From NCBI RefSeq assembly GCF_023101685.1, contig NZ_CP082164.1, positions 8,432,001-8,496,000 of the forward strand: a stretch of DNA of 64,000 bases, written 5' to 3'. The stretch is from Bradyrhizobium sp. 186. Lineage in GTDB: Bacteria > Pseudomonadota > Alphaproteobacteria > Rhizobiales > Xanthobacteraceae. Every line of letters starts with the position of its first letter. Positions within the stretch are counted from its first letter, which is position 1. This document shows positions 17,352 to 26,815 of the stretch, piece by piece. The translations under genes and the position numbers were made by a program. Below the pieces are notes generated by a model that had not been told where the DNA came from, made no database searches, and was given only the letters and a program-made list of their open reading frames with translations.

Positions 17352-17969
17352 ATGACAACCAAGGGACATGTCTACGTCATCGACGACGACGAGGCGATGC
17401 GGGACTCGCTGAACTTCCTGCTGGATTCCTGCGGCTTCGGCGTCACCCTATTCGGCAATGCGCAAGAGTTCCTCGGCGCCCTGCCTGGCCTCGCCTTCGG
17501 CTGCGTCGTCTCCGACGTGCGCATGCCGGGCCTCGACGGGATCGAGCTATTGAAGCGGATGAAGGCACAGCAAAGCCCGTTCCCGATCCTGATCATGACC
17601 GGCCATGGCGACGTGCCGCTCGCAGTCGAAGCGATGAAGCTTGGTGCGGTCGACTTTCTTGAGAAGCCGTTCGAGGACGACCGCCTCGTCACCATGATCG
17701 AAGCCGCGATACGCCGGGATGAACCGGTCGCCAAGAACGAGGCCATCTCGCAGGACGTCGCCGCGCGCGTCGCCTCCTTGAGTCCCAGGGAGCGCCAGGT
17801 CATGGAGGGGCTGATCGCGGGCCTCTCCAACAAGCTGATCGCCCGCGAATACAACATCAGCCCGCGCACCATCGAGGTCTACCGGGCCAATGTGATGACC
17901 AAGACGCAGGCGAGCAGCCTGTCGGAACTCGTGCGGCTGGCGATGCGCGCCGGCATGCTGAAGGATTGA
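17352..17969 (+). CDS. fixJ: FixJ response regulator
   Basis: The product has 205 residues. The receiver domain has acidic residues at 11-13, phospho-aspartate D55 (CVVSDVRMPG) and the conserved K in LEKPFED. A LuxR-type helix-turn-helix follows (SPRERQVMEGLIAGLSNKLI, then SPRTIEVYRANVMTK). Phosphorylated by FixL, FixJ activates fixK2. Three bases separate it from fixL. All residues expected of a functional regulator are present. Confidence 0.96.
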   Translation: MTTKGHVYVIDDDEAMRDSLNFLLDSCGFGVTLFGNAQEFLGALPGLAFGCVVSDVRMPGLDGIELLKRMKAQQSPFPILIMTGHGDVPLAVEAMKLGAVDFLEKPFEDDRLVTMIEAAIRRDEPVAKNEAISQDVAARVASLSPRERQVMEGLIAGLSNKLIAREYNISPRTIEVYRANVMTKTQASSLSELVRLAMRAGMLKD

Positions 17970-18013
17970 GGCAGGTCAAGGCACTTGTGCGGGCCTGTGG
18001 TAGCCACGCAGGC

Positions 18014-18433
18014 ATGATCGAGATCGGCTCGCCCCATCAGCGGCCCCCAGGCGCATCGGCAAAGCCCACCGTCTACGTGGTCGACGATGACGCCGCTGTG
18101 CTGGGATCCCTGCGCTTCCTGCTGGAAACCGACGGCTTTGCCGTGCGGACCTTCAGGAGCGCCACGGCGCTGCTCAATGCGACGACCCCACCCGGCGCGG
18201 ACTGCTACGTGATCGACTACAAGATGCCTGACATCAATGGCATCGAGTTGGCCTGGCGGCTGCGCCAATCCGACGCCGACAGGCCCGTGATCCTGATCAC
18301 CGGCTATCCCGACGGAAATATCTCGGTAAAGGCAGCGGCGGCAGGGATCAAGGACGTGATTTTGAAGCCGCTCCTCGATGAAAACCTGGCGAAATGCATC
18401 CGTCACGCCATCCAGGACAGGCGCGGCCACTGA
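18014..18433 (+). CDS. single-domain response regulator between fixJ and fixK2
   Basis: The product has 139 residues: a receiver domain only, with acidic pair DDD at 24-26, phospho-aspartate D68 (YVIDYKMPDINGIEL), T in LITGYPDG and K in ILKPLLDE. No DNA-binding domain follows, so it would act by protein contact or as a phosphate sink for FixL. A TTG at 17966 overlapping the fixJ stop could extend the protein by 16 residues, but ATG 18014 starts closer to the receiver fold. The same order fixL-fixJ-regulator-fixK2 is known in soybean bradyrhizobia. Confidence 0.85.
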   Translation: MIEIGSPHQRPPGASAKPTVYVVDDDAAVLGSLRFLLETDGFAVRTFRSATALLNATTPPGADCYVIDYKMPDINGIELAWRLRQSDADRPVILITGYPDGNISVKAAAAGIKDVILKPLLDENLAKCIRHAIQDRRGH

Positions 18434-18454
18434 CCTACGTGATTCTCCGTAGGT
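18433..18454 (+). promoter_or_regulatory. inverted repeat in the fixK2 promoter, probable FixJ site
   Basis: A perfect 7-bp inverted repeat, ACCTACG at 18433-18439 and CGTAGGT at 18448-18454 with an 8-nt spacer, starts at the stop codon of the preceding gene and ends 82 bp before the fixK2 ATG. The position, and the biology (fixK2 is the target of FixJ), make a FixJ operator the best guess. It could also act as a weak terminator of the preceding gene. Confidence 0.55.
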
Positions 18455-18536
18455 AAACCTCCTTAAGATATCGCTCGAAATTTCCGGATCGCGCGATCCC
18501 GCGTACCAATGCACCATCACAACGGAGATGGCGCTG

Positions 18537-19235
18537 ATGCTGACCCAGACGCTCAAGACCCAAGCGATTAAGACCCAAATCGGCGGTAAGATCGCTCCCG
18601 CGCGTTCCGTTTCCGAACAGTTCGGCGCGATCGCCGGACATGCCGGCCTCGTTGCCACCGAGTTCTCCTATCGCAAGGACGAGGAGATCTACGGCGAGGA
18701 CGAGCCCGCCGAATATGTCTATCAGGTCGTCTCCGGCGCGGTGCGCAGCTACAAGCTGCTCTCCGACGGCCGCCGTCAGATCGGCGCGTTCCATCTTCCC
18801 GGTGACGTGTTCGGCCTCGAACCCGGCCAGACGCATCGCCTTGCGGCCGAAGCGATTATCGCCACCAGCGTGCGCCTCGTGGAGCGAGCCAGCCTCGAAA
18901 GGTCCGCCAGCACCGACGTACAGGTCGCGCGCAAGCTCTGGGCCATGACGGCGGGCGAGCTGCGTCACGCCGAAGATCACATGTTGCTGCTGGGGCGCAA
19001 GACGGCGATGGAGCGTGTTGCAACCTTCCTGCTCGAAATGGATCGCCGCCTCGCCGTCGCCGGCATGATGGCACTGCCGATGTGTCGGCGCGATATCGGC
19101 GACTATCTCGGCCTCACGCTCGAGACCGTGTCGCGCGCGCTCTCGCAGCTTCACGCAAAGCGCATACTCGGCTTCTCCGGCGCCCGCCAGATCGTACTGC
19201 GCAACCGCCAGCGCCTGCACAATCTCGATGCCTGA
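18537..19235 (+). CDS. fixK2: FixK2, Crp/Fnr-type transcriptional activator
   Basis: The product has 232 residues from ATG 18537, which puts the redox-sensitive cysteine of this protein at position 183 (LPMCRRDIGDYLG). ATG 18528 would add three residues; the spacing from GGAG favours 18537. There is a cyclic-nucleotide-like beta-barrel without the Fnr cysteine cluster, a long dimer helix (RKLWAMTAGELRHAEDHMLL) and a helix-turn-helix with the E-x-x-S-R recognition pattern (LETVSRALSQLH). It activates ccoNOQP, fixGHIS and, probably, the stress/CBS pair through the boxes at 14194, 10635 and 15701. A decayed paralogue lies at 5516-6133. Confidence 0.96.
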   Translation: MLTQTLKTQAIKTQIGGKIAPARSVSEQFGAIAGHAGLVATEFSYRKDEEIYGEDEPAEYVYQVVSGAVRSYKLLSDGRRQIGAFHLPGDVFGLEPGQTHRLAAEAIIATSVRLVERASLERSASTDVQVARKLWAMTAGELRHAEDHMLLLGRKTAMERVATFLLEMDRRLAVAGMMALPMCRRDIGDYLGLTLETVSRALSQLHAKRILGFSGARQIVLRNRQRLHNLDA

Positions 19236-19272
19236 TCGCTTTCACCCGGCCGCGTTTCTCCTCCCCGACTTG

Positions 19273-19304
19273 GCCCGCCGAACGCATTTCGGCGGGCCTT
19301 TCTT
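19273..19304 (+). terminator. Rho-independent terminator of fixK2
   Basis: A 10-bp perfect stem, GCCCGCCGAA and TTCGGCGGGC, with a 5-nt loop (CGCAT) is followed by CTTTCTT. It lies 37 bp after the fixK2 stop and closes the fixL-fixK2 unit. Confidence 0.85.
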
Positions 19305-19628
19305 GCCGCAATCAAGCCGCGGGCTGCGTTTCCGGCCAAGAGGATCAGAGTTGCCAAAACGTGTGCCAACTGCTGCGGCGGAGTTGAAGCCCAAAACGAC
19401 CAAACCGGTTCGACCTCTCCCATCAGGTTGTGGCCTAGCAGCCGGCCTGACGTTACCGTGCGCGCAGGCGAATGCGGCGCTGGATGTTGACGTCCTGTAG
19501 ATCATCCTGATTTTCGCGGTACTGGCCTGCTGGCAGCTCTCGCAACAGTGACGCTGGTCTGGATCTCAGTCCGGCTCCTTCAATGCCGAATGCTGAAGAC
19601 AGCTTTGTCGAGCCCGCCGCAATCTCCC
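19305..19628. other. stretch without a recognisable gene
   Basis: About 320 bp between the fixK2 terminator and the EAL remnant. I see no gene, RNA or repeat. This is the point where the conserved fix block ends and the decayed, accessory-type region begins. Confidence 0.5.
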
Positions 19629-20222
19629 CTATGAGGCCGACTGGACGAGAGATAGGACCCTCGGCTTGGACCGACTTTCCGCCGCAAGACGCTGCGGGCG
19701 TCCGATCAAGTAGCCTTGCATCTCATCGCAGCCTCCTGGACAAGGAGCGACATTTGGACCTTCGTTTCGATCCCTTCAGCAAGCACCGGCACGCCAAGAC
19801 CCTGAGCGAGCCCGATGACAGCGCGAACGATGGCCAACGATCGCTCGTTCTGACCAAGCGAGGCAACGAATGCCCGATAGATCTTGATCCGGTCGAGAGG
19901 GAAGGCCTCGATGTAGGACAACGAGGAATACCGGGTCCCGAAGTCGTCCAGCGCGATCAGGATGCCGAGGCTCTTGAGCGATTGCATCGTCTTCTTCGCG
20001 CGCGAGACATCCTCGATCAGCACGCCTTCGGTGATCTCGAGCTCGAGGCGGGCCAGCGACAGCCCGCTTCGCAGCGCCTTGCGGACTTGCGCATCGAGGT
20101 TCTCCCTGCGGAATTGCGCGGCCGAGACGTTGACGGCGATCCTCAAGAGTCGGTTCCACGACGCGGCCTCACGGCAAGCCTCCATCAGCACCCGGTCGTC
20201 GATCTGGGCAATCGAACAGCCT
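19629..20222 (-). pseudogene. EAL-domain (c-di-GMP phosphodiesterase) remnant
   Basis: The C-terminal half of an EAL domain is readable: IDDRVLMEACREAASWN, RIAVNVSAAQFRRENLD, LELEITEGVLIED, ALDDFGTRYSSLSYI, DRIKIYRAFV and VPVLAEGIET. These carry most of the metal and c-di-GMP binding residues of the family, but the N-terminal EAL signature itself is missing because of a stop upstream. A one-base shift near 19725 is needed to finish with GCDEMQGYLIGRPQ. KIYRAFV in place of the usual KIDRSFV loses the catalytic aspartate. The gene is a 5'-truncated, frameshifted fragment. Confidence 0.75.
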
Positions 20223-20789
20223 CAGAGCGCCGCTCGCGCCGCTTAAGCGCGATCAGCCTACCGCCAAAATGGCCTTGCCGGGACCGTCGGATCGCGCATG
20301 TCGAGGGGATATCGCATGACAGAACTGTCGGGTGGGACGCCAGGGCTGGCGCTTTACGCGCTTTTTGAAGCCAAGCGACCGGGGCGGAAAGTTCCGGCAG
20401 GCGATCGCCCATGGAAACAAAGCCATTACGGATCGGCTCCGCCACTTGGGGCTTCGCGGAGAGAGCCGATCCGCTCACCATCCCTCCAAAGGTGAACGCG
20501 AGCGAGCGTTTCGCCCAGAACGAGGCGAGAGGGCCGCTCGGCGGAGCACAACCAGGACACAGAAAGCGAGGGCCGTCGGCGGTGGTACCAGCGGGCGGCG
20601 CGATGAGTATCGCAACCGCCCGGCCAAGGTCTTCGGCGGGATAGGACGCTGTGGCCCTGCCGGCAATCTTCAAAACACCCAGAAGCCCGTAACGCAACCC
20701 CGGTGAACTTACCGAGACAACTAGTCTCCACGAGGTCCTAACCGGTTCTGCACGATATGACCAGTGTTGAATGTCGCTCGCAACCGAGA
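20223..20789. other. stretch without a recognisable gene
   Basis: Only random-looking frames lie here between the EAL remnant and the 3' end of the P450 gene. I recognise no promoter, RNA or mobile-element end. Confidence 0.45.
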
Positions 20790-22026
20790 CTAACCTGGAA
20801 TCTGCACCGGCAATGCGGAATAACCGTGCACAAAATTGGATTGAACTCGCTCCGGTTCGCCGACCACCTTTACCTCCAGAGATCGCTTCAGCATCTCCTG
20901 CCACAGGATTTTCAGCTGCAGCTCTGCAAGATGCCTACCCACGCAACGATGACTCCCAAAGCCAAAAGAGAGATGTTGCCGTACATTTTCTCGATCGATG
21001 ATGAAGCTTGGGGCTAGCAATAACCTCGTCGTCTCGGTTGCCAGAGATGTACCACATCACAACTTTATCGCCTCGCCTGATTTGCTTGTGCCCTATCGTG
21101 AAATCGTCCACAGCGGTCCGGCGCATATGCGCGATAGGCGTTTGGTATCGTATAATCTCGGATACCGCCCCGGGCACTAGCGAAGCATCATCGCGGACTT
21201 TTCGCAGTTCGGACGGATTTTGACTCATGAACAAGACGCCACCGGTAATTGAGTTGCGCGTAGTATCGTTACCTCCAACAATCAGCAGAATGAGGTTGCC
21301 CAGGAACTCACACGGCTCCATGTTTCGGGTCGCCGGTGAATGCGCCATCATAGAGATTAGGTCAGCGCGCGGCTCGGATTTTGCCCGTTCGCTCCAAAGC
21401 CGTGTGAAATAGTCCAAGCACTCGGACAGCACCGCCTTTCGCTTTTCCCAGCTGTCGATCTGGTTGCCCATTTGTGGGCTCAAGGCGGCTACGTCCGACC
21501 AGTAGGTCAGCAGCCGTCGATCTTGAAATGGAAAGTCGAACAGCGTGGCCAGCATTTGGGTCGTCAACTCGATCGAGACTCTATCGACCCAGTTGAAGGT
21601 ATCATTGCGCGGCAAACCGTCCAAGATCTTCTGAACCCGCGAGCGGATCAGGCCCTCAAGCTTCGCCAGGTTCTCCGATGCCGCGATCGGACTGACAGTC
21701 TTACGCTGCTGAGCATGGACAGGAGGACTCATCTTAATAAAACTGGGGGTCCAATACTTCTGCGGCGGGTCCACAATTGTGACGCTTCGCTCTGACGAGA
21801 ATATTGTGTGATTTGAATCCACGGCTACGATGTCGCGGTATTTTGTGATCGACCAATATGGACCGTACGGGCTGTCTTCGCAATAATGGACGGGATCTTC
21901 CCTTCGCAGCCGCTCGAAAAAAGGCCAAACGGTATCATCTTCAAAGCGCTTGGGCTCGCTTACATCAAGGCGGCTCAGCGGGATGTCAGCCTCCTCGCAA
22001 GCGTTCTCTGCCGATAAGGCTGTCAT
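20790..22026 (-). pseudogene. cytochrome P450, interrupted by one frameshift
   Basis: ATG 22026 opens MTALSAENACEEADIPLSRL. The frame shows the P450 landmarks in order: WSITKYRDIVAVDSN, the I-helix oxygen-binding GGNDTTRNS, ExxR (SEIIRYQTP) and [13 protein letters not shown]. Near 21010 the reading must shift by one base to continue [10 protein letters not shown] into the haem-binding [10 protein letters not shown] and the C-terminus at 20790. With the shift repaired the protein would be about 410 residues, normal length. The NDTTRNS I-helix is typical of bacterial P450s acting on long-chain or terpenoid substrates; the substrate cannot be told. The single indel may be recent or a sequencing error. 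Confidence 0.8.
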
Positions 22027-22586
22027 GATTGTCTCGCGGACATTGGCGTGCAATTTTGAAAGCTCGGCTCATGCGCTATTTGCGCTCGCATGGAAGCTCG
22101 GTCGAAACACAACGAGCTGGGCCCTACAGTAACAATGTATGACGCATGTCCATGGCTCGGCTTCGCGAGAGCTCGCACAATCGTCAGAACTCTGAAATTG
22201 TCTTACGGCCGAAGTTACTTGGGAATTTGGTTCGGCCCCGGTCGATGTAGAATAGTGGAAAGGCGAGCGAAGCTCCCCTATCAAGATTGGGAGGCGCGCG
22301 AACTCGCTTTTGTGGTAGTCAACATCAGGACGCAAGCACTCGCCGCGATGGCACCCAGCGGCACGCCCGGTTGCCACTCGACTACTTATATTGCGCGAGC
22401 AGATGGGACCCTAATCACGGTAGGGACTAAGAAGAGAGCGCGGTGCGCCAGGGAGACTCGTTTTTCCTTCACTCGCGATGCGGGCTTTCGTAGAATGAAT
22501 GAACAGGAGACCGAACCGGCGGTCGTGCGCGAGCCGGACGAGGAGTAAACTAACCTGACGTCACAACTGGCACTAAAGTATCTTCC
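22027..22586. other. stretch before the GcrA-like gene
   Basis: A 152-codon frame on the plus strand (22090-22548) is open, but its product shows no family motif, has skewed composition and no ribosome-binding site, so I do not call it. No clear P450 promoter is visible. Confidence 0.4.
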
Positions 22587-22913
22587 ATGCGCTGGAATAG
22601 AAGAGAATTGGCACAGCTGGAAAAGCTCTGGGCCGCGGGACAGAGTGCCGCGCAGATCGCGCGTCATCTCGAGTGCAGTCGCAACGCAGTTTGCGGCAGG
22701 CTAGCTCGGTTGGGCCTGACTCGAGGTCACAAGCCACCAACAGCAAAACCGAAGATTAGACCCGCCCCGAAGCGAGGGCCGACGGTGATGGCGGCCGGTC
22801 GCGATTGCGTCGGAAAGAAGCTGTCGCAAAAGGCGCTAGATAGCCAGCCTCAGGAAATGAGCAAGCGGCAGCTTTACGCGATGCTAGCTGCGGCAGTCAG
22901 GAATACCGCGTAG
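22587..22913 (+). CDS. GcrA-like small DNA-binding protein
   Basis: The product has 108 residues. The N-terminus MRWNRRELAQLEKLWAAGQSAAQIARHLE followed by SRNAVCGRLARLGL is the helix-turn-helix of the GcrA cell-cycle regulator family (usual form W.....L..LW.eG.SA.qIA..LG..SRNAVIGK..RLGL). A basic proline-rich linker follows and the C-terminus is MSKRQLYAMLAAAVRNTA. It lacks the cysteine-rich C-terminal part of full GcrA. GcrA binds methylated GANTC promoters with sigma70; a short island-encoded version may modify host expression, which is inference. A separate GcrA C-terminal-like ORF lies at 61600. Confidence 0.75.
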   Translation: MRWNRRELAQLEKLWAAGQSAAQIARHLECSRNAVCGRLARLGLTRGHKPPTAKPKIRPAPKRGPTVMAAGRDCVGKKLSQKALDSQPQEMSKRQLYAMLAAAVRNTA

Positions 22914-23063
22914 AACTATCAGGCGCGCCGCGATCTCCCGGGCTATGCGCCGTAGTTGGTCCATCCGGACGATTTGCTTGTTGGTTTGCGCGCTTTGTGG
23001 CTATCCGACGAACAGTGGCGTCGAGTAGAACGTTCGCGGCGGAGGGCTCGATCGTAGGTCAAG

Positions 23064-23726
23064 TCATCCAATCTCAAGAGGCTGGATGCACTGAAGAAGA
23101 AAGCGTTCTGGTTCTTGCACCTCGTTTTCGGCTATGCGTTTTCGGAGAAGCGCCCGGCGTTCTGGTTTGCGCCGGTGTTTGTAAGATTCTGCACACGCCG
23201 TGCCCGACGAAGTACACGAGCTCGGGTGAACTCCAATATCTGCTACCGACGTGTGGAGAGCTGGACTGGGACTGAGCACGCGGGAAATGATCGAGGTTCG
23301 TCCGTGCCCGGGGATGAGACCAGTGGCCGCCCCTCCGACGGAGATCGGCCCTTGTGGTTTAGACGGAGGCGCGAGTTTCCTCGCCGGCTTCGGATCGGCT
23401 TGAGTTGACGGCGGAGAGGGAACGGAAGGAGGTGAGGCGGTGAGTAACAGATTCGGCAACGAGTCGATTCGTGAGGTCAGCGCTGCAATTTGATCGGAAA
23501 TTCGTTTTAACTCGGCCTGCTATGCAGTGATGCTGTGATTGAGCTCCGCTATCTCATCGCTCGCCTTCTGTTGTCCCGATAGAATTTCCGATAGGACCGC
23601 CCTGGCGTCGGGTGACAAGCTCAGCCTTGGAGCGACTTCACGGGCCGCCGAGCTCTCGAGATATCGTCTGACGTCGGTCAAAAAATAGACTCCTGCAGTG
23701 CACAGACACACGAAGACGACCACCAC
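23064..23726 (-). pseudogene. membrane coiled-coil protein cut by an amber codon
   Basis: From GTG 23726 the frame reads one membrane helix (MVVVFVCLCTAGVYFLTDVRR) and then a coiled coil, SPDARAVLSEILSGQQKASD and EIAELNHSITA. It then meets TAG at 23520-23522. Beyond it, in the same frame, the coiled coil goes on as QAELKRISDQIAALTSRID. A Pro-rich tail follows (SPPSVPSPPSTQ, ending KPQGPISVGG), typical of a small family of uncertain function in Bradyrhizobium. After about 23340 the frame is no longer convincing. A stop lies directly upstream of the GTG, so the 5' end may also be damaged. Confidence 0.55.
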
Positions 23727-24837
23727 CTACCATAGGTGCCTTGACGATCTGTGCAAAAACGGTGGCAAGTCTGAAGCGGCCGGCTGTTCAATTGCATCGA
23801 TCACTTCTCGCTCGCCTACCCGGCTCATTAGTTTTTCCATACCAACTCGAGAACACACTCACGCCAACAGCCGTGGTGCCGCGCGACGATCGACAATACA
23901 CTGTCCGCGACTATTCCGATGGTTTGGCGTTAGCTCCTATGCGGCTTAGCGCGACGCGAGACTCGTTGCACGCGGGCCGCTCCTACATCATAGCGCGCGC
24001 ACCAAGCACTGTTGTCGTTGATCGACGACGAGGCGTTTTGGCACCGTTTACGACGATCATTCCCATAAGCATTTATTCGCCCCTGCCCGAATGCGAGCCA
24101 GCTTCAATTTCTTGGATCGTACCTTGATCTCCGCAGTTGATGCGAAGAAGACCAACTGTGTCGATGCCATTGCATGAAGGGAACACTGTCGCCCAAATCG
24201 CGAACTCGACCACGTCTCCCTGACCCTACCTTCAGACTGCTAGCGTGAGAGTCACCGATAAGCAACGTTTCGCTCCTAGCGACCTTTCCGCCGAGCAATG
24301 GGCGCATGAAGGGGTTTGTCGCTCCCGGGGACCATGAACGAGGCCTACCGACGATCCTCGCAATTGGTGAAGTTCGACTACGTACCGGGACGTCCCAGAG
24401 CCGGCGCAGGATCCCTGGGTCGCTGGGGAATACGCCAGGCAGAAGTCAACTACCAAACCTTGTCAGTTGATGGAGATTGCGAGGGGACGTATCAATTTTG
24501 ATCGATGAACCTCGCACGAGTCAGGTCGTGGAGCAGTTCGAGCTCTAGCAGCGTCAACGGCCCTGGTGGATGTCTCGTTGGCGAACGTCGGAGATTAGCG
24601 AAGCGGAGTTGAATCTGGGGCCCCGTCGTGGCCGCGTTGATTCGAGTATCTCGCCTGTAGCAGTTGTTCTCTGTCTTCGAGAGGAACGGCTTGCTATCCC
24701 ACACCGTGTTTCGTCAGCAGATCGGCCGTCACGCAAGCTTCCAATTGTCTAGCGACATTCCGGATTACTGTCGGCAAAAAGAAATGCAAAAGACTTCGCT
24801 TGCGACCACAAACTTCGTAAACATAGGATAACAATCA
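23727..24837. other. long stretch without a recognisable gene, containing a repeat copy
   Basis: About 1.1 kb with no identifiable product on either strand. It contains the first copy of the 33-bp repeat (24445). The last 60 bp before hemN are AT-rich, as a promoter would be, but I find no FixK box with the correct TTG-N8-CAA spacing there. Confidence 0.45.
24445..24477 (+). repeat. 33-bp dispersed repeat, copy 1 (left of hemN)
   Basis: Begins GTCAACTACCAAACCT and ends TTGATGGAGAT; both parts are identical in the copy at 27072, with only the 5-6 bases between differing. TCAACT and AGTTGA near the ends form an inverted repeat in this copy. It lies 360 bp upstream of hemN. Confidence 0.75.
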
Positions 24838-26172
24838 TTGCAGACCTCGGTCCTGGAAAAGTATTGCGATGCTCGCCTTCCTTGGTACACCATCTATCCA
24901 ACTGTAACCCAGTTCTCCACGGTGGTCGGCGCCGAAGCCTCTGAGAAATGGCTGCAGCACCTGCCGGTTAATGAGTCCGTGTCGCTCTATTTCCACGTTC
25001 CGTTCTGTCGATCGATTTGCTGGTATTGCGGCTTCGCTCGAAGCATCACTCGCCGGGATTCACCCATCCTAGAATATTTGGCGGTTCTTCGCAGGGAGAT
25101 CGAGTTGGTCGCGGCGCAGGTGCCGCAACGGCTGCCTGTGAGCGACGTGCACTTCGGCGGTGGAACGCCGACCCTCATCGAGCCCGCGCAATTCGGAGCA
25201 CTGATGGAACTTCTGCGCCGCCGCTTTGCAGTTTCGAAAACGGCCGCCATCGCTGTTGAGATCGACCCGCGCACGTTCACGCTCGCCACATCCGAAGGGT
25301 TAGCGGCTGCCGGCGTGAACCGCGCGAGCCTCGGCGTCCAGAGCTTCGATCCAATTGTTCAAAAGGCCATTAACCGGGTCCAGAGTGAGGCACAAACAGA
25401 GCGCGCTGTCGAAACGCTGCGGCAGCATGGAATAATCCGCATCAACTTCGACCTCATCTACGGTCTGCCAAATCAGACGGTGCAGTCCTGCGTTCAGACC
25501 GCGACTACGGCGGTGGCCATGCGACCAGACCGGCTTGCGGTATTCGGCTATGCGCACGTTCCTTCCTTTAAGAAGAATCAGCGCCTGATCGACGAGGCAG
25601 CGCTGCCAGACAGCCCTGCCCGTGCAGAACAGGCCGCGGCGATGGCCAATACACTGATTGCTGCGGGCTACCGCCAAATCGGACTCGACCATTTCGCCTT
25701 GCCGGACGATGAGCTCGCGCTGGCGCAGAAAGCCGGTCGCCTGCGGCGGAACTCACTGGGTTACTCGGCCGACACCCGCCATAAAGTAATCGGCTTCGGC
25801 CCGTCGGCCATCGGCCGCCTTGGCGACGGTTACGTCCAGAACGAAGTTGCAGCGGGTTCTTACAGCGACCAAATCAAAGCCGGCCGTCTGGCGACATCAA
25901 AGGGCTACTGTCTCAGCCTCGAAGACCGCGTCCGGGCCGCAATCATCGAGCGGCTGATGTGCGATTTCGAGGTCGACGTGCCGGCAATTTGCATTACTCA
26001 TGGATTTGACCCGGTCCCTTTCCTCGGTTCACCCGAACGCTTGGCAATGCTCGCCGAGGATGGGATCGTGGAGGTGGAAAAGGGATTCATCCGCGTGAGG
26101 CAGGAGCATCGTTTTCTAACTCGCGCTGTGGCGGCCGCATTCGATGCTTATCTTGGCACGCCGCTCTGTTAA
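24838..26172 (+). CDS. hemN: HemN, oxygen-independent coproporphyrinogen III oxidase
   Basis: The product has 444 residues. It is a radical-SAM enzyme with the CxxxCxxC cluster at C57, C61, C64 (FCRSICWYCGF), preceded by the family's WYTIYPT and YFHVPF. HFGGGTPT, GVQSFD and NFDLIYGLP are further HemN motifs. It decarboxylates coproporphyrinogen III without O2, feeding haem synthesis in micro-aerobic nodules. The TTG at 24838, with AGGA 9 nt upstream, gives the usual N-terminus. The gene is isolated, between two copies of a 33-bp repeat and next to decayed genes. Regulation by FixK2 would be expected, but no clear box is seen. Confidence 0.93.
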   Translation: MQTSVLEKYCDARLPWYTIYPTVTQFSTVVGAEASEKWLQHLPVNESVSLYFHVPFCRSICWYCGFARSITRRDSPILEYLAVLRREIELVAAQVPQRLPVSDVHFGGGTPTLIEPAQFGALMELLRRRFAVSKTAAIAVEIDPRTFTLATSEGLAAAGVNRASLGVQSFDPIVQKAINRVQSEAQTERAVETLRQHGIIRINFDLIYGLPNQTVQSCVQTATTAVAMRPDRLAVFGYAHVPSFKKNQRLIDEAALPDSPARAEQAAAMANTLIAAGYRQIGLDHFALPDDELALAQKAGRLRRNSLGYSADTRHKVIGFGPSAIGRLGDGYVQNEVAAGSYSDQIKAGRLATSKGYCLSLEDRVRAAIIERLMCDFEVDVPAICITHGFDPVPFLGSPERLAMLAEDGIVEVEKGFIRVRQEHRFLTRAVAAAFDAYLGTPLC

Positions 26173-26365
26173 GACCAGCCAAGGAGCGGTGATCGTATGA
26201 AAGCATTACCTTCCGTTACGCGCCCAGAAGCCCGGGTAACGAGTTTCGCTCACCTGGTGCACTCACGTACAGCGCCAAATTCGTAAGGGACGCCGTGCGC
26301 AGCTGCGCGACGAGAGCCGCCCCGGCCCTAGCCGCGAAGACAGCTGGGCGAGTTGCTGCCGGGAA

Positions 26366-26815
26366 TTGGACGCCCCCGACTGCAACGCTGTCCGCTCAAG
26401 CGGCGTGACCGACAAAGTTCATCACATCGCCACCATTGCCCGTGTGGCCGCGGACCTCGACCAGGACGACGACTGGCTGCGGGACGTCGCCAACAAAATG
26501 GCGATCGAGGACGGCTTCATCTGGGTCTACCGCGTCGGAGAAGATGAGATCTAGGCGTTCAGCGACTTCGGTATCGAAAACCTGATCGAGCTCGTCCAGA
26601 TGTACGAAGATATTTCGACCTGGCTCAAGCGCTGGCAGCCCGGGATACCGCAATCAGCCTGCGGTCTACGCTGGACACGAACTCCCAGCAAGGCGGAGCG
26701 CTTCGTGGTGATGACACGACGGATACTATTGATGTGCATGGTCGCCGCTCGACCGGGATCGCTACGGACCGCCGCGCGCAATCCAGAGAAGCAACTGGTC
26801 GACGCGATGAGCTAG
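26366..26815 (+). pseudogene. small conserved-looking gene cut by an amber codon
   Basis: ATG 26366 gives MDAPDCNAVRSS, then VTDKVHHIATIARVA, WLRDVANKMAIEDGFIWVY and GEDEI. TAG follows at 26552-26554. The same frame continues beyond it with AFSDFGIENLIELVQMYEDI, which is clearly the rest of the same protein: an acidic, helical C-terminus. A tail runs to 26815 without family character. The two-part unity across the TAG is the evidence for a nonsense mutation. I recall similar short proteins from rhizobia but cannot name the family or function. Confidence 0.55.

Noticed and set aside
22090..22548. 152-codon plus-strand ORF
   Set aside because: No motif, no ribosome-binding site, composition not protein-like; kept only as a remark in the gap entry.
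22556..22586. possible sigma-54 promoter before the GcrA-like gene
   Set aside because: TGGCAC is present, but the -12 GC element at the right distance (TTGC) is missing (TATC instead).
24721..24837. possible FixK box before hemN
   Set aside because: TTGCGACCACAA has 6 instead of 8 bases between TTG and CAA; no other pair with correct spacing is found.
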